A stretch of 64,000 nt of DNA from Undibacterium umbellatum (GCF_014284125.1 NZ_JACOFX010000008.1:124001-188000), one strand, 5' to 3'. Positions 28,555 to 40,312 are shown, counted from the stretch's first letter. Notes: a model not told the origin generated them from the letters alone. Numbers and translations are program-made.

Positions 28555-29913
28555 ATGTCGGAAATAAAAAAAGCAGAAAAAATAGCCGGTGTGAAAGGGA
28601 TGAATGACCTTTTGCCGGATGATGCCCCGTTATGGGAGTTGTTTGAAAATACTGTGCAATCTGTATTGAAGAGTTATGGTTTCCAGCAAGTCCGTACTCC
28701 TATTGTTGAGCCTACCAATCTGTTTGCGCGTGGTTTGGGTGAGGTAACGGATGTCGTCGAAAAGGAAATGTATTCCTTTGAAGATTCCATGAATGGCGAC
28801 AAGCTGACTTTGCGCCCGGAAGGCACTGCTGGAGTAGTGCGTTCTGCGATAGAACATAATCTTATCTATGATGGTCCAAGGCGCTTGTGGTACACCGGCC
28901 CTATGTTCCGTCACGAGAAGCCGCAGCGTGGCCGTTATCGTCAATTTCATCAGGTGGGTGCAGAAGCGTTGGGTTTTACTGGTCCTGATATCGACGCAGA
29001 ACTAATCATGATGTGCCAGCGCTTCTGGGATGATCTGGGTTTGGATAATGTGCGCCTGGAATTGAATTCTATTGGTGATGCAGAAGAAAGAAATCAGCAC
29101 AAGGCTGCACTGATCACTTATTTTGAACAACATCAGGACATTCTTGATGCCGAAGCAAAAAGACGTTTGCTGAGTAATCCTCTGCGTATTCTGGACACCA
29201 AGAATCCTGCAATGCAAGAGATGGTGAATGCTGCGCCTAAATTGCTGGATTACCTGGGGGCTGAATCCCTTGCGCACTTTGAAGGTGTGCAAAAGATTTT
29301 GCGTCATAACAGCATTCCATTCACCATCAATCCACGTCTGGTGCGCGGTCTTGATTACTACAATCGTACCGTGTTTGAATGGGTGACGGATGATTTGGGC
29401 TCTCAGGGCACGGTGTGTGCTGGCGGTCGTTATGATGCCTTGTTTGGTATTTTCGGCGGCAAGCCAACACCTGCTTGTGGTTTTGCCATGGGTATAGAAC
29501 GCTTGCTGGAATTGATGAAAGCCAATGGCGACGTGCATCAACCCGCAATGTGTGATGTCTATCTGGTGCATCAGGGTGTAGAAGCACAAATGCAAGCCAT
29601 GGTCCTAAGTGAACGTTTGCGTGATGCTGGTCTGGATGTTGTGTTACATTGCGCAACTGCCAATGGTGTGGGTAGCTTCAAGTCACAGATGAAGAAGGCA
29701 GATGGTAGCGGTGCTGCCTACGCTGTCATCATTGGTGAGGATGAGGCGAACAATAATACAGTGAGTATCAAGGAATTGCGTGCTGGTGACGCTGAAAATA
29801 ATCAGGTCAATGTCCCCTTTGATACAGCAGTGGATTACCTGGTAGATCAAATCGCTGGTAGTGCTGAGTCGGATTGCTGCGATGATCCAGGCCACCATCA
29901 TGTACATCATTAA
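28555..29913 (+). CDS. hisS: Histidyl-tRNA synthetase with Cys/His-rich tail
   Basis: A 452-residue class II synthetase. Motif 2 reads [19 protein letters not shown] near residues 119-137 and the HisA motif is [15 protein letters not shown] near residues 262-276, followed by [14 protein letters not shown] (motif 3). The anticodon-binding domain is C-terminal. Compared with the 424-residue E. coli enzyme it ends in an extra acidic and Cys/His-rich stretch (residues 436-452, with CC and HHHVHH) that could bind metal. Part of the conserved ispG-hisS-yfgM-bamB-der run. Confidence 0.97.
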   Translation: MSEIKKAEKIAGVKGMNDLLPDDAPLWELFENTVQSVLKSYGFQQVRTPIVEPTNLFARGLGEVTDVVEKEMYSFEDSMNGDKLTLRPEGTAGVVRSAIEHNLIYDGPRRLWYTGPMFRHEKPQRGRYRQFHQVGAEALGFTGPDIDAELIMMCQRFWDDLGLDNVRLELNSIGDAEERNQHKAALITYFEQHQDILDAEAKRRLLSNPLRILDTKNPAMQEMVNAAPKLLDYLGAESLAHFEGVQKILRHNSIPFTINPRLVRGLDYYNRTVFEWVTDDLGSQGTVCAGGRYDALFGIFGGKPTPACGFAMGIERLLELMKANGDVHQPAMCDVYLVHQGVEAQMQAMVLSERLRDAGLDVVLHCATANGVGSFKSQMKKADGSGAAYAVIIGEDEANNNTVSIKELRAGDAENNQVNVPFDTAVDYLVDQIAGSAESDCCDDPGHHHVHH

Positions 29914-29955
29914 TTCATTTTGATTAAATTAATAGAATAGATAGACGAAGACGCT

Positions 29956-30612
29956 ATGGCATACAATTTAGAAGAACAAGAGCAACTGGATAACCTCAAG
30001 TCGCTTTGGAAAAAGTACGGCAACCTGGCAACCTGGGGTTTGATCATTATCCTGGGTAGCTATGCGGGTTGGAATGCTTGGACTTCGCGTCAAACAGGGC
30101 AGTCTGTGCAGGCATCGCAATTGTATGAAGAAATGCAAAAATTCATTGTTGCTAAAGATAGTGCCAAAGTACAGGCAGTTGCAGAAGATTTGAAAACCAA
30201 ATTTGCATCTACCTCCTATGCGCCCATGGCAGCATTGCTTGCTGCCAAAAGTGCTTTTGAAGCCAATGATCTGAAACTGGCTAAATCCCAGTTGCAATGG
30301 GTCGCGGATACTTCCAAGGCGGAAGAGTACAAGGCCTTGGCCAGGATTCGACTGGCGGGCGTCGCTCTCGACGAGAAAGCCTACGAAGAGGGTATGAAGC
30401 AATTGTCAGGCACTTTCCCTGCTCAGTTTGAAGCGGATGTGTTGGATGCCAAGGGCGATATTTATGTAGCCCAAAACAAAATCGACGACGCACGGACTGC
30501 ATACAAGGCAGCTTTGGAAAAAATGTCGGAAAAAAGTCCGGGTCGTCAGGCTTTGCAGATGAAGCTGGATGTGATCGGTGGCGCGACAGATACTAAAGTT
30601 GTTAGTAAATAA
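29956..30612 (+). CDS. YfgM-family periplasmic TPR ancillary protein
   Basis: A 218-residue bitopic protein with a short acidic cytoplasmic N-terminus (YNLEEQEQLDNLKSLWKKYG), one membrane helix at about residues 24-42 and a periplasmic TPR-like domain. This is the YfgM (DUF2133) layout. E. coli YfgM associates with the SecYEG translocon and PpiD and affects periplasmic chaperone networks. The position between hisS and bamB is conserved. It is 12 nt ahead of bamB, suggesting co-transcription. Confidence 0.9.
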   Translation: MAYNLEEQEQLDNLKSLWKKYGNLATWGLIIILGSYAGWNAWTSRQTGQSVQASQLYEEMQKFIVAKDSAKVQAVAEDLKTKFASTSYAPMAALLAAKSAFEANDLKLAKSQLQWVADTSKAEEYKALARIRLAGVALDEKAYEEGMKQLSGTFPAQFEADVLDAKGDIYVAQNKIDDARTAYKAALEKMSEKSPGRQALQMKLDVIGGATDTKVVSK

Positions 30613-30624
30613 GGGGAATCATAC

Positions 30625-31785
30625 ATGCAATTTTCTGCCAAGCTGCTCGTCGTATCGTCCGCATTTATCGTTTTGACAGGCTGTTCCACACTGTCGTCAC
30701 TCAATCCTTTTTCTTCAAAAGCTGACGCAAAAAACCAGCCTGCTGTCTTGACGGACATCAAGGCAACAATGGCGATCAAATCTAGTTGGACTGTGGCAAT
30801 TGGTACGGCAGGCAATTATGCTTTCTCGCCCGCAGCGTACGCACAAAATGTCTACGTGGCTGCTGCTGACGGTACGGTAGCACGTATAGAAGTGGCCACT
30901 GGTCGTACAGTTTGGCGTATCAATGCAGGCTCGCGTCTGACTGCTGGTGTCGGAGTCGATGCCACATCGGTTGTTGTTGCAGGTGAGAAGGGTCAGGTTT
31001 TTGCTTTTGATCTGGATGGTAAATTGCGCTGGAAGGTGCAGAGTACGAATGAGATATTGTCCGCCCCAGCCGTTGGTCAGGGTCTGGTGGTAGTGCGCAG
31101 CATAGACAACAAGGTAAGCGCTTATGACTTGGCAAGTGGTGATCGTAAATGGTCGGTGGAGCGTCCACTGCCGCCTTTGACTCTGCGTTTGGCGCCTGGC
31201 ATAGTAATGAATGGTCAGCAGGCAATTGTTGCCTTGCCTGGTGGTCGCATGGCTGCTCTGGCATTGACCAATGGCGGTTTGCGCTGGGAGGCAACAGTAG
31301 GCGAGCCTAAAGGTGCAACTGAGCTGGAACGGGTTGCCGATGTCTCCGGTGTGCCTGTCATTATGGGTAATGACATTTGTGCCAGTTCTTATCAGGGCAG
31401 GGTTGCGTGCTTTGATGTGGGTTCAGGTGCGTTGCGCTGGGGCAAGGCATTGTCCAGCGAAGTAGGTGTAAGTGTTGACGAGCGTTTCGTTTTTGCCGCC
31501 GATGTTGCTGGTGCCGTCAATGCCTATGCGCGTAACGGTGGTGCCAGTGCGTGGCGCAATGATAAACTTGCTTATCGCCGCTTGTCGGCACCAATTTCAT
31601 ACGATCGCGCAGTAGCGGTTGGTGATTTCGCAGGTTATGTCCACTTCCTCTCAAGGGAAGATGGTTCTTTCATCGGACGTGTTACTACCGATGGTAGTCA
31701 GATTTTAGCAGCGCCTTTGGTGGTCGATGCTAAACTGATCGTTCAAACAAAATCAGGATCAGTGGTTGCTCTTGCAACCGAGTAA
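30625..31785 (+). CDS. bamB: Outer-membrane assembly lipoprotein BamB
   Basis: A 386-residue lipoprotein with lipobox LTGC (Cys20) and an eight-bladed PQQ-like beta-propeller; blade motifs such as [34 protein letters not shown] and [12 protein letters not shown] are easily seen. BamB is the scaffold subunit of the BAM complex that inserts beta-barrel proteins into the outer membrane. AAGGGGAA supplies the ribosome-binding site. It is 5 nt ahead of der. Confidence 0.96.
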   Translation: MQFSAKLLVVSSAFIVLTGCSTLSSLNPFSSKADAKNQPAVLTDIKATMAIKSSWTVAIGTAGNYAFSPAAYAQNVYVAAADGTVARIEVATGRTVWRINAGSRLTAGVGVDATSVVVAGEKGQVFAFDLDGKLRWKVQSTNEILSAPAVGQGLVVVRSIDNKVSAYDLASGDRKWSVERPLPPLTLRLAPGIVMNGQQAIVALPGGRMAALALTNGGLRWEATVGEPKGATELERVADVSGVPVIMGNDICASSYQGRVACFDVGSGALRWGKALSSEVGVSVDERFVFAADVAGAVNAYARNGGASAWRNDKLAYRRLSAPISYDRAVAVGDFAGYVHFLSREDGSFIGRVTTDGSQILAAPLVVDAKLIVQTKSGSVVALATE

Positions 31786-31790
31786 TAATA

Positions 31791-33134
31791 ATGAAGCCGG
31801 TTATCGCACTTATAGGCCGACCAAATGTCGGCAAATCCACGCTGTTCAATCGGCTCACTCGTTCACGCGATGCTTTGGTCGCAGATTTACCTGGCTTGAC
31901 CCGGGATAGGCATTACGGCGAAGGCCGTGTTGGTGAACGCCCCTTTTTGGTGATTGATACAGGTGGTTTCGAACCTGTTGCCAAAGAAGGCATCATGCAT
32001 GAAATGGCCAAACAGACTAAACAGGCTGTGGCTGAGGCAGATGTAGTTGTTTTTATCGTCGATGGCCGTCAGGGCCTGACACCGCATGACAAAACCATTA
32101 CGGATTTCCTGCGCAAATCAGGCCGTTCCGTCATGTTGGTCGTAAATAAAGCTGAAGGTATGAAATATACCTCAGTCACTGCAGATTTTTACGAGTTGGG
32201 CCTGGGTGATCCTTATGTGATCTCTGCTGCCCACGGTGATGGCGTAACGGATTTGGTCGAAGAAATGGTCGACATCGCCTTTGCACAGCGTCCGCCAGAA
32301 ACAGAGGAGCCAGAGTCCAATGTTCGAGGCATCAAGATTGCCATCGTTGGTCGTCCGAATGTCGGTAAGTCGACTTTGGTGAATACCTTGCTGGGTGAAG
32401 AAAGAGTAATTGCCTTCGATATGCCTGGTACTACCCGTGACTCCATAGAAATACCATTTGAGCGCGATGGTGTGCACTACTCACTGATCGATACCGCAGG
32501 TATTCGTCGTCGTGGCAAGGTGTTTGAAGCGATAGAAAAATTTTCCGTTGTGAAGACCCTGCAGTCTGTGTCAGAAGCCAATGTTGTCTTGCTGCTACTG
32601 GATGCTCAACAAGATATTTCTGAGCAGGATGCCCATATTGCCGGTTTTATTCTGGAATCAGGGCGTGCGCTGGTTGTCGGCGTGAATAAATGGGATGGCT
32701 TGCAAAGCGACAGGCGCGATGAAATCAAGCTGGATATTGAGCGTAAGCTGAATTTCCTGACTTTTGCAAAATTTCATTTTATCTCCGCACTGAAATCAAC
32801 AGGTATAGCTCCCTTGATGAAGTCCATCGATGCGGCTTATGCTGCAGCAATGGCTAACTTATCGACGCCTAAACTGACGCGCGCTCTGATCGAAGCGGTA
32901 GAGCATCAACAACCCAAACGCAAGGGGTCAATACGTCCCAAGCTGCGTTACGCCCATCAAGGCGGACAAAATCCACCTATCATTGTTATCCATGGTAATG
33001 CGCTGGAAGCTGTGGGTGATGTGTATAAGCGTTATCTGGAAAAACATTTCCGCGAGACTTTCTCATTGACGGGAACTCCTTTGAGAATAGAAATGCGCTC
33101 AGGCAAGAACCCTTTCGACAAGTCGTCAAAGTAA
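31791..33134 (+). CDS. der: Ribosome assembly GTPase Der (EngA)
   Basis: A 447-residue protein with two GTPase domains in tandem, the hallmark of Der. The G1 motifs are GRPNVGKST at residues 9-17 and again at 187-195; G3 motifs are DTGG and DTAG; G4 motifs NKAE and NKWD. The C-terminal KH-like domain ([15 protein letters not shown]) follows. It acts in late 50S subunit maturation and is essential where studied. 182 bp separate it from hfq, with no gene between. Confidence 0.98.
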   Translation: MKPVIALIGRPNVGKSTLFNRLTRSRDALVADLPGLTRDRHYGEGRVGERPFLVIDTGGFEPVAKEGIMHEMAKQTKQAVAEADVVVFIVDGRQGLTPHDKTITDFLRKSGRSVMLVVNKAEGMKYTSVTADFYELGLGDPYVISAAHGDGVTDLVEEMVDIAFAQRPPETEEPESNVRGIKIAIVGRPNVGKSTLVNTLLGEERVIAFDMPGTTRDSIEIPFERDGVHYSLIDTAGIRRRGKVFEAIEKFSVVKTLQSVSEANVVLLLLDAQQDISEQDAHIAGFILESGRALVVGVNKWDGLQSDRRDEIKLDIERKLNFLTFAKFHFISALKSTGIAPLMKSIDAAYAAAMANLSTPKLTRALIEAVEHQQPKRKGSIRPKLRYAHQGGQNPPIIVIHGNALEAVGDVYKRYLEKHFRETFSLTGTPLRIEMRSGKNPFDKSSK

Positions 33135-33316
33135 TTGGCTGGCAAGTATTAAAAAGTGAAAACAGCTTGGTTCATCTTCTTTTGCAGTGAAATTTAAGCA
33201 AGGATATGCAATTAAAGTGAAAATAGATTACATTACTTTGTAATCAACTTCTGGGAATACTTGTATTTTAATAAGTAGTCCCCAACTCCTAATCACAACA
33301 ACACAATGGAGCTGTT

Positions 33317-33553
33317 ATGAGCAATAAAGGGCAATTATTACAAGACCCATTTCTGAACGCCTTGCGTAAAGAACACATTCCTGTATCAATTTATCTGGTC
33401 AATGGCATCAAATTGCAAGGACACATCGAATCTTTCGATCAGTACGTCGTTTTGCTCCGTAATACCGTTACGCAAATGGTATACAAGCATGCAATTTCTA
33501 CCGTCGTGCCAGCACGTGCAGTAAGCATTAACACTGAATCAGAGGCTGAGTAA
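33317..33553 (+). CDS. hfq: RNA chaperone Hfq
   Basis: A 78-residue Hfq that forms hexameric rings and pairs small RNAs with mRNAs. The Sm1 motif ([25 protein letters not shown]) and Sm2 motif ([13 protein letters not shown]) are seen in order; Gln9 and His-58-region residues of the proximal face are kept. Where E. coli has Phe42 this protein has Tyr43, as in other betaproteobacteria. The C-terminal tail is short and acidic (NTESEAE). GGAG precedes the ATG. The upstream 182-bp gap has a 7-bp AT-rich inverted repeat (33226-33245). Confidence 0.98.
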   Translation: MSNKGQLLQDPFLNALRKEHIPVSIYLVNGIKLQGHIESFDQYVVLLRNTVTQMVYKHAISTVVPARAVSINTESEAE

Positions 33554-33557
33554 TTTT

Positions 33558-34715
33558 TTGAGTGCTGAATTTGGAAAACAGTCGACCATGCGCGCAGCGT
33601 TGGTTGGCGTTGATTTTGGCAAGGACGACTTTGCTGCCAGCCTGGAAGAGCTGTCTTTGCTCGCGCAATCTGCGGGGGCAGAGCCGGTTACAACTATTAC
33701 TTGTAAACGCTCCAGTCCCGATGCTGCTCTTTTTGTAGGTAGTGGCAAGGCGGATGAAATTGCCCATGCTGTCGCCGATGGAGTGCTTGAAATCGTCATA
33801 TTTAATCATGCACTTTCTCCGGCGCAGCAAAGAAATCTGGAGCGTCACTTGAAGGTGAGGGTGGTGGATAGAACCAGTTTGATACTGGATATTTTCGCCC
33901 AGCGCGCCCACAGTCATGAGGGTAAGGTGCAGGTTGAGTTGGCTCAGTTGCAGCATCTGGCAACAAGACTGATACGAGGCTGGACGCATCTGGAAAGGCA
34001 AAAGGGTGGTATCGGCTTGCGTGGTCCGGGTGAAACGCAGCTAGAAACTGACCGTCGTTTATTGGGTGAGCGTGTCAAAATGCTCAAGCAAAAGCTTGAG
34101 AAATTACATAAGCAACGGGAAACCCAGAGGCGTTCACGTGGACGTAGCAATACCTTATCGATTTCGCTGGTCGGCTATACCAATGCGGGCAAATCCAGTT
34201 TGTTCAATACGCTGACCAAGGCTGGCGCCTATGCCGCCAATCAGTTATTTGCAACATTGGATACGACTTCACGTCGCTTGTATCTCGGCGATGCCGGAAA
34301 TGTCGTGATTTCTGATACGGTTGGCTTTATACGTGAATTGCCGCATCAATTGGTGGCTGCATTTAGAGCAACTTTGGAAGAAACGATACATGCAGACTTG
34401 TTATTGCATGTAGTGGACGCAAATAGTCCAGTGCGCTTTGACCAGATTCAGCAGGTCAACCATGTATTGAAGGAAATTGGTGCAGACCATATTCCACAGA
34501 TGCTGGTGTGGAATAAGATAGACCTGGCAGGCTTGGAACCTTCGATTGAAGTAGATGAGTGTGATAAAATTCAACGGGTTTTTTTGAGCGCTCGTTCCGG
34601 GGCAGGTATAGGTTTATTGCGCGAATCCATAGCAGAATTCGCTCTGGCAAAAAAAGCCGGTATTGCGCAATTGGCAATCCCGGAATTGATTGATGCCCGC
34701 TTTGATCTTCAGTAG
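33558..34715 (+). CDS. hflX: Ribosome-associated GTPase HflX
   Basis: A 385-residue GTPase that splits stalled or heat-damaged 70S ribosomes. The N-terminal HflX domain has DHALSPAQ-like NHALSPAQQRNLE and DRTSLILDIFAQRAHSHEGK; a glycine-rich GGIGLRGPGETQLETDRR segment precedes the G domain, whose G1 is GYTNAGKSS near residue 206, with DTVGFIRELP and NKID. It lacks part of the longer C-terminal domain of E. coli HflX (426 residues). The chosen start is a TTG 4 nt after the hfq stop; an ATG at 33588 is an equally possible start, since homology begins there. Confidence 0.95.
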   Translation: MSAEFGKQSTMRAALVGVDFGKDDFAASLEELSLLAQSAGAEPVTTITCKRSSPDAALFVGSGKADEIAHAVADGVLEIVIFNHALSPAQQRNLERHLKVRVVDRTSLILDIFAQRAHSHEGKVQVELAQLQHLATRLIRGWTHLERQKGGIGLRGPGETQLETDRRLLGERVKMLKQKLEKLHKQRETQRRSRGRSNTLSISLVGYTNAGKSSLFNTLTKAGAYAANQLFATLDTTSRRLYLGDAGNVVISDTVGFIRELPHQLVAAFRATLEETIHADLLLHVVDANSPVRFDQIQQVNHVLKEIGADHIPQMLVWNKIDLAGLEPSIEVDECDKIQRVFLSARSGAGIGLLRESIAEFALAKKAGIAQLAIPELIDARFDLQ

Positions 34716-34782
34716 TCCAACCCACTATTCATTGGATAGCGACAGAATGCTTGTTTCACTTCTCAAAAGAATTGGTTTAACC

Positions 34783-36021
34783 ATGTCTATAAACGACCCG
34801 CAATGGGGGCGTGGTTCGCAAAATAATAACCAAAATAACAATAAGCCAGATAATAAAAAACCGCCTGAAGGTCCACCCGACCTGGATCAGTTGTGGAAGG
34901 ACTTTACCCAAAAGTTAGGGCGTTTGCTTGGGCAAAATGGCGGTGATAACGGAGGCAATGGTGGTAATTTTTCACCAGACTCAGCAGGTGCTAAAATTGG
35001 CGCCTCGCTGATTGCTGCCGTAATAGCTCTGGTCTGGTTGTCCAGTGGTTTTTTCATAGTGCAGGAAGGTCAGACTGCCGTCATCACGACGTTTGGTAAA
35101 TTCAGTCATCAGACTACAGCGGGTTTTAACTGGCGCTGGCCTTACCCAATACAGGGCCACGAGATAGTCAATCTATCTCAAGTCAGGACAGTAGAGATCG
35201 GTTATAAAAAGGGTTCCAAAGAACGTGAATCCCTGATGCTGACAGATGATGAAAATATCGTCGATATTCAATTTGCGGTTCAATATACATTGAATAATGC
35301 TGCTGACTGGCTATACAACAATCGGGATCAGGAAGAGATGATACGTCAGGTAGCCGAGGCAGTTGTGCGTGAAATTGTTGGTAAAAGCACTATGGATTTT
35401 GTTTTGTATGAAGGGCGCGAAAAAATAGCGCTTGATGTCAATGCTGGAATGCAAAAGATCCTTGATGCTTATCGCTCAGGTGTGCAAGTGGCACAGGTGA
35501 CCATGCAAAATGTACAGGCGCCAGAGCAAGTTCAGGCTGTTTTTGAAGATGCGCAAAAAGCCAAGCAAGATAAAGAACGCCTGAAAAATGAAGGCATTGC
35601 CTACGCTAATGATGTGATTCCAAAAGCACGTGGTGAAGCTTCACGCATGATCCAGGAGGCAGAAGGTTATAAGGCCAGTATTGTGGCTAATGCACAGGGT
35701 AATGCATCACGTTTCCAGCAAGTGTTGGCCGAATATCAAAAAGCGCCTGCAATTACCAGAGACAGGATATATCTGGAAACCATGCAGCAAATATTCGCCA
35801 ATACCAGCAAGTTGATGATGGACACCAAGACAGGCAATAACATGATTTATCTGCCGCTGGATAAAATGATTAATCAGGGAGATCAATCTGCGGTAAAGGC
35901 TGCTGCGCCAGCGCAAGTGGCTATACCTGCTGCGGACCAGATCCCCACAGTGGAAATGCGCTATGGCAAGGATGGAAGATCAAAAGATAATCGTGACACA
36001 CGCGAAAGGGAGGGCAGATAA
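34783..36021 (+). CDS. hflK: FtsH protease regulator HflK
   Basis: A 412-residue SPFH/prohibitin-family protein. The N-terminus is disordered and rich in Asn, Lys and Pro (residues 13-33), a membrane helix spans about residues 70-92, and the SPFH domain (VQEGQTAVITTFGKF) and a coiled coil (QKAKQDKERLKNEGIAYAND) follow on the periplasmic side. With HflC it forms the cage around FtsH. I choose the ATG at 34783 (MSINDPQWGRG, the usual HflK start) over ATGs at 34690 and 34747, which would add unconserved residues overlapping hflX. It shares 1 nt with hflC. Confidence 0.95.
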   Translation: MSINDPQWGRGSQNNNQNNNKPDNKKPPEGPPDLDQLWKDFTQKLGRLLGQNGGDNGGNGGNFSPDSAGAKIGASLIAAVIALVWLSSGFFIVQEGQTAVITTFGKFSHQTTAGFNWRWPYPIQGHEIVNLSQVRTVEIGYKKGSKERESLMLTDDENIVDIQFAVQYTLNNAADWLYNNRDQEEMIRQVAEAVVREIVGKSTMDFVLYEGREKIALDVNAGMQKILDAYRSGVQVAQVTMQNVQAPEQVQAVFEDAQKAKQDKERLKNEGIAYANDVIPKARGEASRMIQEAEGYKASIVANAQGNASRFQQVLAEYQKAPAITRDRIYLETMQQIFANTSKLMMDTKTGNNMIYLPLDKMINQGDQSAVKAAAPAQVAIPAADQIPTVEMRYGKDGRSKDNRDTREREGR

Positions 36022-36923
36022 TGAATAAGTTAGCCACCCTTATCATTGCACTTTGTGCAGTAATTCTAGTTGCATACTCGACTATTTTTGTCGTTGACCA
36101 GCGTTCGCACGCGATTGTATTTGCCTTGGGTGAAGTCAAGTCCGTGATTAGTGAACCAGGTTTGCATTTTAAGTTGCCACCGCCATTTCAAAACGTCTTG
36201 TTTTTGGATAAACGTATTCTGACTATTGATACCGATTCCGCCGACCGTTTTGTGACTTCTGAGAAAAAAAATATTCTGGTTGATTCTTATGTGAAATGGC
36301 GCATCAAGGATCCGCGTCTATATTTTGTCAGTTTCAATGGTGAAGAGCGCAGGGCGCAAAACAGAATGTCTCAAATCATCAAGGCTGCGTTGAATGATGA
36401 AATTACCAAACGTAAAGTAGGCGAAGTTATTTCGACTCAACGCGGCAAGGTCATGGACGCTATCAAGAAAAAAGTGTCTGACGAAACCAAGAACATAGGT
36501 GTTGAGATTATTGACGTACGCCTCAAGCGGGTTGATTATGTCGAGCAGATCAATACTTCGGTTTATGATCGTATGAAGGCTGAGCGTACCCGTGAGGCAA
36601 ATGGCTTGCGTTCTACCGGTGCGGCCGAGTCCGAAGAGATTCGAGCGGATGCGGATAAGCAAAGGCTGGTTATCAAGGCTGAAGCTAACCGTGATGCGCA
36701 AAAGATACGCGGTGCGGGTGATGCGGAAGCATCGCAGATTTATGCTCAAGCCTTTAGTCAGAATCCAGAGTTTTACAAGTTTTACCGTAGTATGGAAGCG
36801 TATTCTGCCTCATTCAAGGGTAAGAATGACATTTTGATCGTGGATCCAAATTCTGAATTCTTTAAGTATTTCAAAAGCCCGTCTTCAATTGGTGGTGCTG
36901 CCCCTGCTGTAAAGACCAAGTAA
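36021..36923 (+). CDS. hflC: FtsH protease regulator HflC
   Basis: A 300-residue SPFH protein with an N-terminal membrane anchor (LATLIIALCAVILVAYSTIFV, split at the membrane face) followed by VDQRSHAIVFALGEVKSV and a long coiled coil (ADADKQRLVIKAEANRDAQK). It ends with the HflC-typical DPNSEFFKYFKSPS. HflC and HflK modulate FtsH proteolysis of membrane proteins. Its ATG overlaps the hflK stop, so the pair is translationally coupled. Confidence 0.96.
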   Translation: MNKLATLIIALCAVILVAYSTIFVVDQRSHAIVFALGEVKSVISEPGLHFKLPPPFQNVLFLDKRILTIDTDSADRFVTSEKKNILVDSYVKWRIKDPRLYFVSFNGEERRAQNRMSQIIKAALNDEITKRKVGEVISTQRGKVMDAIKKKVSDETKNIGVEIIDVRLKRVDYVEQINTSVYDRMKAERTREANGLRSTGAAESEEIRADADKQRLVIKAEANRDAQKIRGAGDAEASQIYAQAFSQNPEFYKFYRSMEAYSASFKGKNDILIVDPNSEFFKYFKSPSSIGGAAPAVKTK

Positions 36924-36949
36924 TACTCTGCTACATGTAGTAATAGTAG

Positions 36950-36996
36950 CGACAAACAGCGATCTGCACAATTTTTGTGCAGATCGCTGTTTGTCG
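36950..36996. repeat. Perfect 21-bp inverted repeat downstream of hflC
   Basis: Arms 36950-36970 and 36976-36996 are exact reverse complements with a 5-nt spacer (ATTTT). The RNA would be a very stable hairpin 26 nt after the hflC stop. No T-run follows directly; a T-rich stretch begins only about 15 nt later (TTTCTTGTTTTTT). It may be a terminator, a 3'-end stabiliser or a bidirectional element before hisZ. Confidence 0.75.
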
Positions 36997-37037
36997 GATA
37001 GACTAAACCAATTTCTTGTTTTTTTTGATTGTTCTTC

Positions 37038-38189
37038 ATGCCAAATTGGCTTTTACCTGAAAATATTGCTGACATCTTGCCCTCGGAAGCGCGCAAGATA
37101 GAAGAGCTGCGCCGTGTATTGCTGGACAATTTTAGACTGTATGGTTACGAGCTGGTCATGCCGCCCATGCTGGAATACATAGAATCCTTGCTGACTGGCG
37201 CCGGTCAGGATATGGATTTGCGTACTTTCAAGCTGGTGGATCAACTCTCTGGCCGTACCATGGGGCTGCGTGCTGATATGACCACGCAAGTAGCCCGTAT
37301 TGATGCGCACTTGTTGAACCGCCGTACGGTTACCCGTCTTTGCTATGCAGGCAGTGTCTTGCATACCAAACCGTCTGGCTTGCATGCCACGCGCGAGCCT
37401 TTGCAAATTGGTGCCGAGATTTATGGCCATGCTGGTCTGGAGGCTGATGCCGAGATCCAGGAACTGGTACTGGCTTGTCTGGCACTGGCGCACGTCAAAG
37501 ATGTTAGGCTGGATATGTGCCATGTCGGCGTTTTGCGTGCCTTATTGGCTGCTGACCCATTGGCCAAGGCCGAAGAAAATGCACTATATGCCTTGCTGGA
37601 AGCGAAAGACTTGCCTAGCATCGACAAATTGAGCCAGAATTTTTCACCTGAAGTGCGTGCTGCATTGATGGCTTTGCCTGGTCTGTATGGCGATATCTCG
37701 ATTATTCAAAAGGCGCGTGCCGTATTGCCTGCATTCACAGGCATACAAACCGCACTAGATGAGCTTGAGCATTTGGTGCGTCTGACAGGCACGGCCCATG
37801 TCACGATAGACCTCGCTGATTTGCGTGGCTACCACTATCATAGTGGGGTGATGTTCAATGTATTTGTTCCTGGTTTACCAAATGCGGTTGCACGTGGTGG
37901 GCGCTATGACCATGTGGGTGAGGCTTTTGGTCGTTCACGCCCGGCAACAGGATTTTCTCTAGATCTGCGTGAACTGGCACGTCTGCTGCCTTCCGCCGAG
38001 AGAAAAGACGCAATCCTTGCCCCTTGGGGTAGTGATCCTGCTTTGCGCGAGAAAATCACAGCATTGCGTGGTGAGGGCGAAATCGTGATCCAAAGTCTGC
38101 CAGGACACGAAAATGAACAAGACGAATTTGATTGCAATCGCGCACTCATTTTCGATGCAGGTAAATGGATTCTTCAAAATGTAGGTTGA
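37038..38189 (+). CDS. hisZ: ATP phosphoribosyltransferase regulatory subunit HisZ
   Basis: A 383-residue HisRS-like protein without aminoacylation function; it pairs with the short form of HisG and enables the first step of histidine synthesis. The opening [22 protein letters not shown] and the motif 2-like region [26 protein letters not shown] (short forms [10 protein letters not shown]) mark HisZ rather than HisS, which has its own gene at 28555. I use the ATG at 37038; an in-frame TTG at 37029 is less likely. It ends 3 nt before purA. Confidence 0.94.
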   Translation: MPNWLLPENIADILPSEARKIEELRRVLLDNFRLYGYELVMPPMLEYIESLLTGAGQDMDLRTFKLVDQLSGRTMGLRADMTTQVARIDAHLLNRRTVTRLCYAGSVLHTKPSGLHATREPLQIGAEIYGHAGLEADAEIQELVLACLALAHVKDVRLDMCHVGVLRALLAADPLAKAEENALYALLEAKDLPSIDKLSQNFSPEVRAALMALPGLYGDISIIQKARAVLPAFTGIQTALDELEHLVRLTGTAHVTIDLADLRGYHYHSGVMFNVFVPGLPNAVARGGRYDHVGEAFGRSRPATGFSLDLRELARLLPSAERKDAILAPWGSDPALREKITALRGEGEIVIQSLPGHENEQDEFDCNRALIFDAGKWILQNVG

Positions 38190-39506
<1,317 letters not shown>

Positions 39507-39523
39507 GAAGGAAAAATAAAAAT

Positions 39524-40063
39524 ATGAATATGCCTGCATCTACAGACAAGGACTTATGGGTTTCCTGGGAAGCCTATCATCGTTCCATCGAGCAGCTTGC
39601 ATTGAAAGTGCATGAGTCTGGCTGGAAGTTTGATCAAGTTTTGTGTCTCGCCCGTGGTGGCTTGCGTCCTGGCGATATTTTCTCCAGAATTTTTGATGTG
39701 CCTCTGGCGATTTTGTCGACCAGTTCATATCGCGAAGAGTCAGGCACAGTGCAGGGCACTCTGGACATAGGTAAGTATATTTCCATGACCAAGGGTGCAC
39801 TGCAGGGCAAAGTGCTGGTAGTGGACGATCTTGTTGATTCTGGCGTTACCCTGGAAAAGGTGCTCGTGCATTTGCGCGAAAACTTCCCGGCTGTGACCGA
39901 AGTAAAGTCGGCAGTGATCTGGTACAAGGCATGTTCATCGGTGGCTCCGGATTATTATCTGGACTATCTGGCGAACAATCCCTGGATACATCAGCCTTTT
40001 GAAGAGTATGACAGTATCAGGCCGCATCAGTTGAATGCCTGGTTGAAAAAGGGCGCAGCTTAA
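39524..40063 (+). CDS. Purine-type phosphoribosyltransferase
   Basis: A 179-residue type I phosphoribosyltransferase. The PRPP-binding signature VLVVDDLVDSGVTL occupies residues 97-110, and CLARGGLRPGD at 41-51 is the PPi-binding loop. The closing WIHQPFEEYDSIRPHQ resembles xanthine/hypoxanthine-guanine phosphoribosyltransferases. A purine base is the likely substrate, supported by its place 17 nt after purA (AAGAAGGAAAAA ribosome-binding site), but guanine, xanthine or hypoxanthine cannot be distinguished. It is the last gene of the run, followed by a clear terminator. Confidence 0.87.
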   Translation: MNMPASTDKDLWVSWEAYHRSIEQLALKVHESGWKFDQVLCLARGGLRPGDIFSRIFDVPLAILSTSSYREESGTVQGTLDIGKYISMTKGALQGKVLVVDDLVDSGVTLEKVLVHLRENFPAVTEVKSAVIWYKACSSVAPDYYLDYLANNPWIHQPFEEYDSIRPHQLNAWLKKGAA

Positions 40064-40078
40064 TTGGTAGTTATAAAA

Positions 40079-40106
40079 ACGGAAGCAATTTGCTTCCGTT
40101 TTTTTA
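40079..40106 (+). terminator. Intrinsic terminator after the phosphoribosyltransferase gene
   Basis: ACGGAAGC (40079-40086), a 5-nt loop and GCTTCCGT (40092-40099) are followed by a run of T to 40106. It closes the long plus-strand run before the tRNA pair. A-residues before the stem would let it work weakly on the minus strand too. Confidence 0.9.
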
Positions 40107-40272
40107 TGTCGACACTATGCAATTGTCTGGTGCTTCATTGTGAGGCATTTCTCGTGTTTCACCGAGGGAGGGCTTATTAGTCCCTGTCAGACTTTGCTTG
40201 TTTGAGATGGTGCGGATGGTTGGTGCAAATATGGTGCAGCTTGCGCAAATGAGAAAAGCAAATCTGGAATTG

Positions 40273-40301
40273 AAAAAGCCCGCTGATTTTCATCAGCGGG
40301 C
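40273..40301 (-). terminator. Terminator of tRNA-Leu copy 1
   Basis: On the minus strand, GCCCGCTGAT, loop GAAA and ATCAGCGGGC (40301-40278) are followed by five T. The GAAA loop is a GNRA tetraloop, which adds stability. Confidence 0.92.
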
Positions 40302-40312
40302 TCTCAAACTTG

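Noticed and set aside
37038..38189. Second histidyl-tRNA synthetase
   Set aside because: Resembles HisS but matches HisZ, lacks synthetase active-site motifs and sits before purA as HisZ does.
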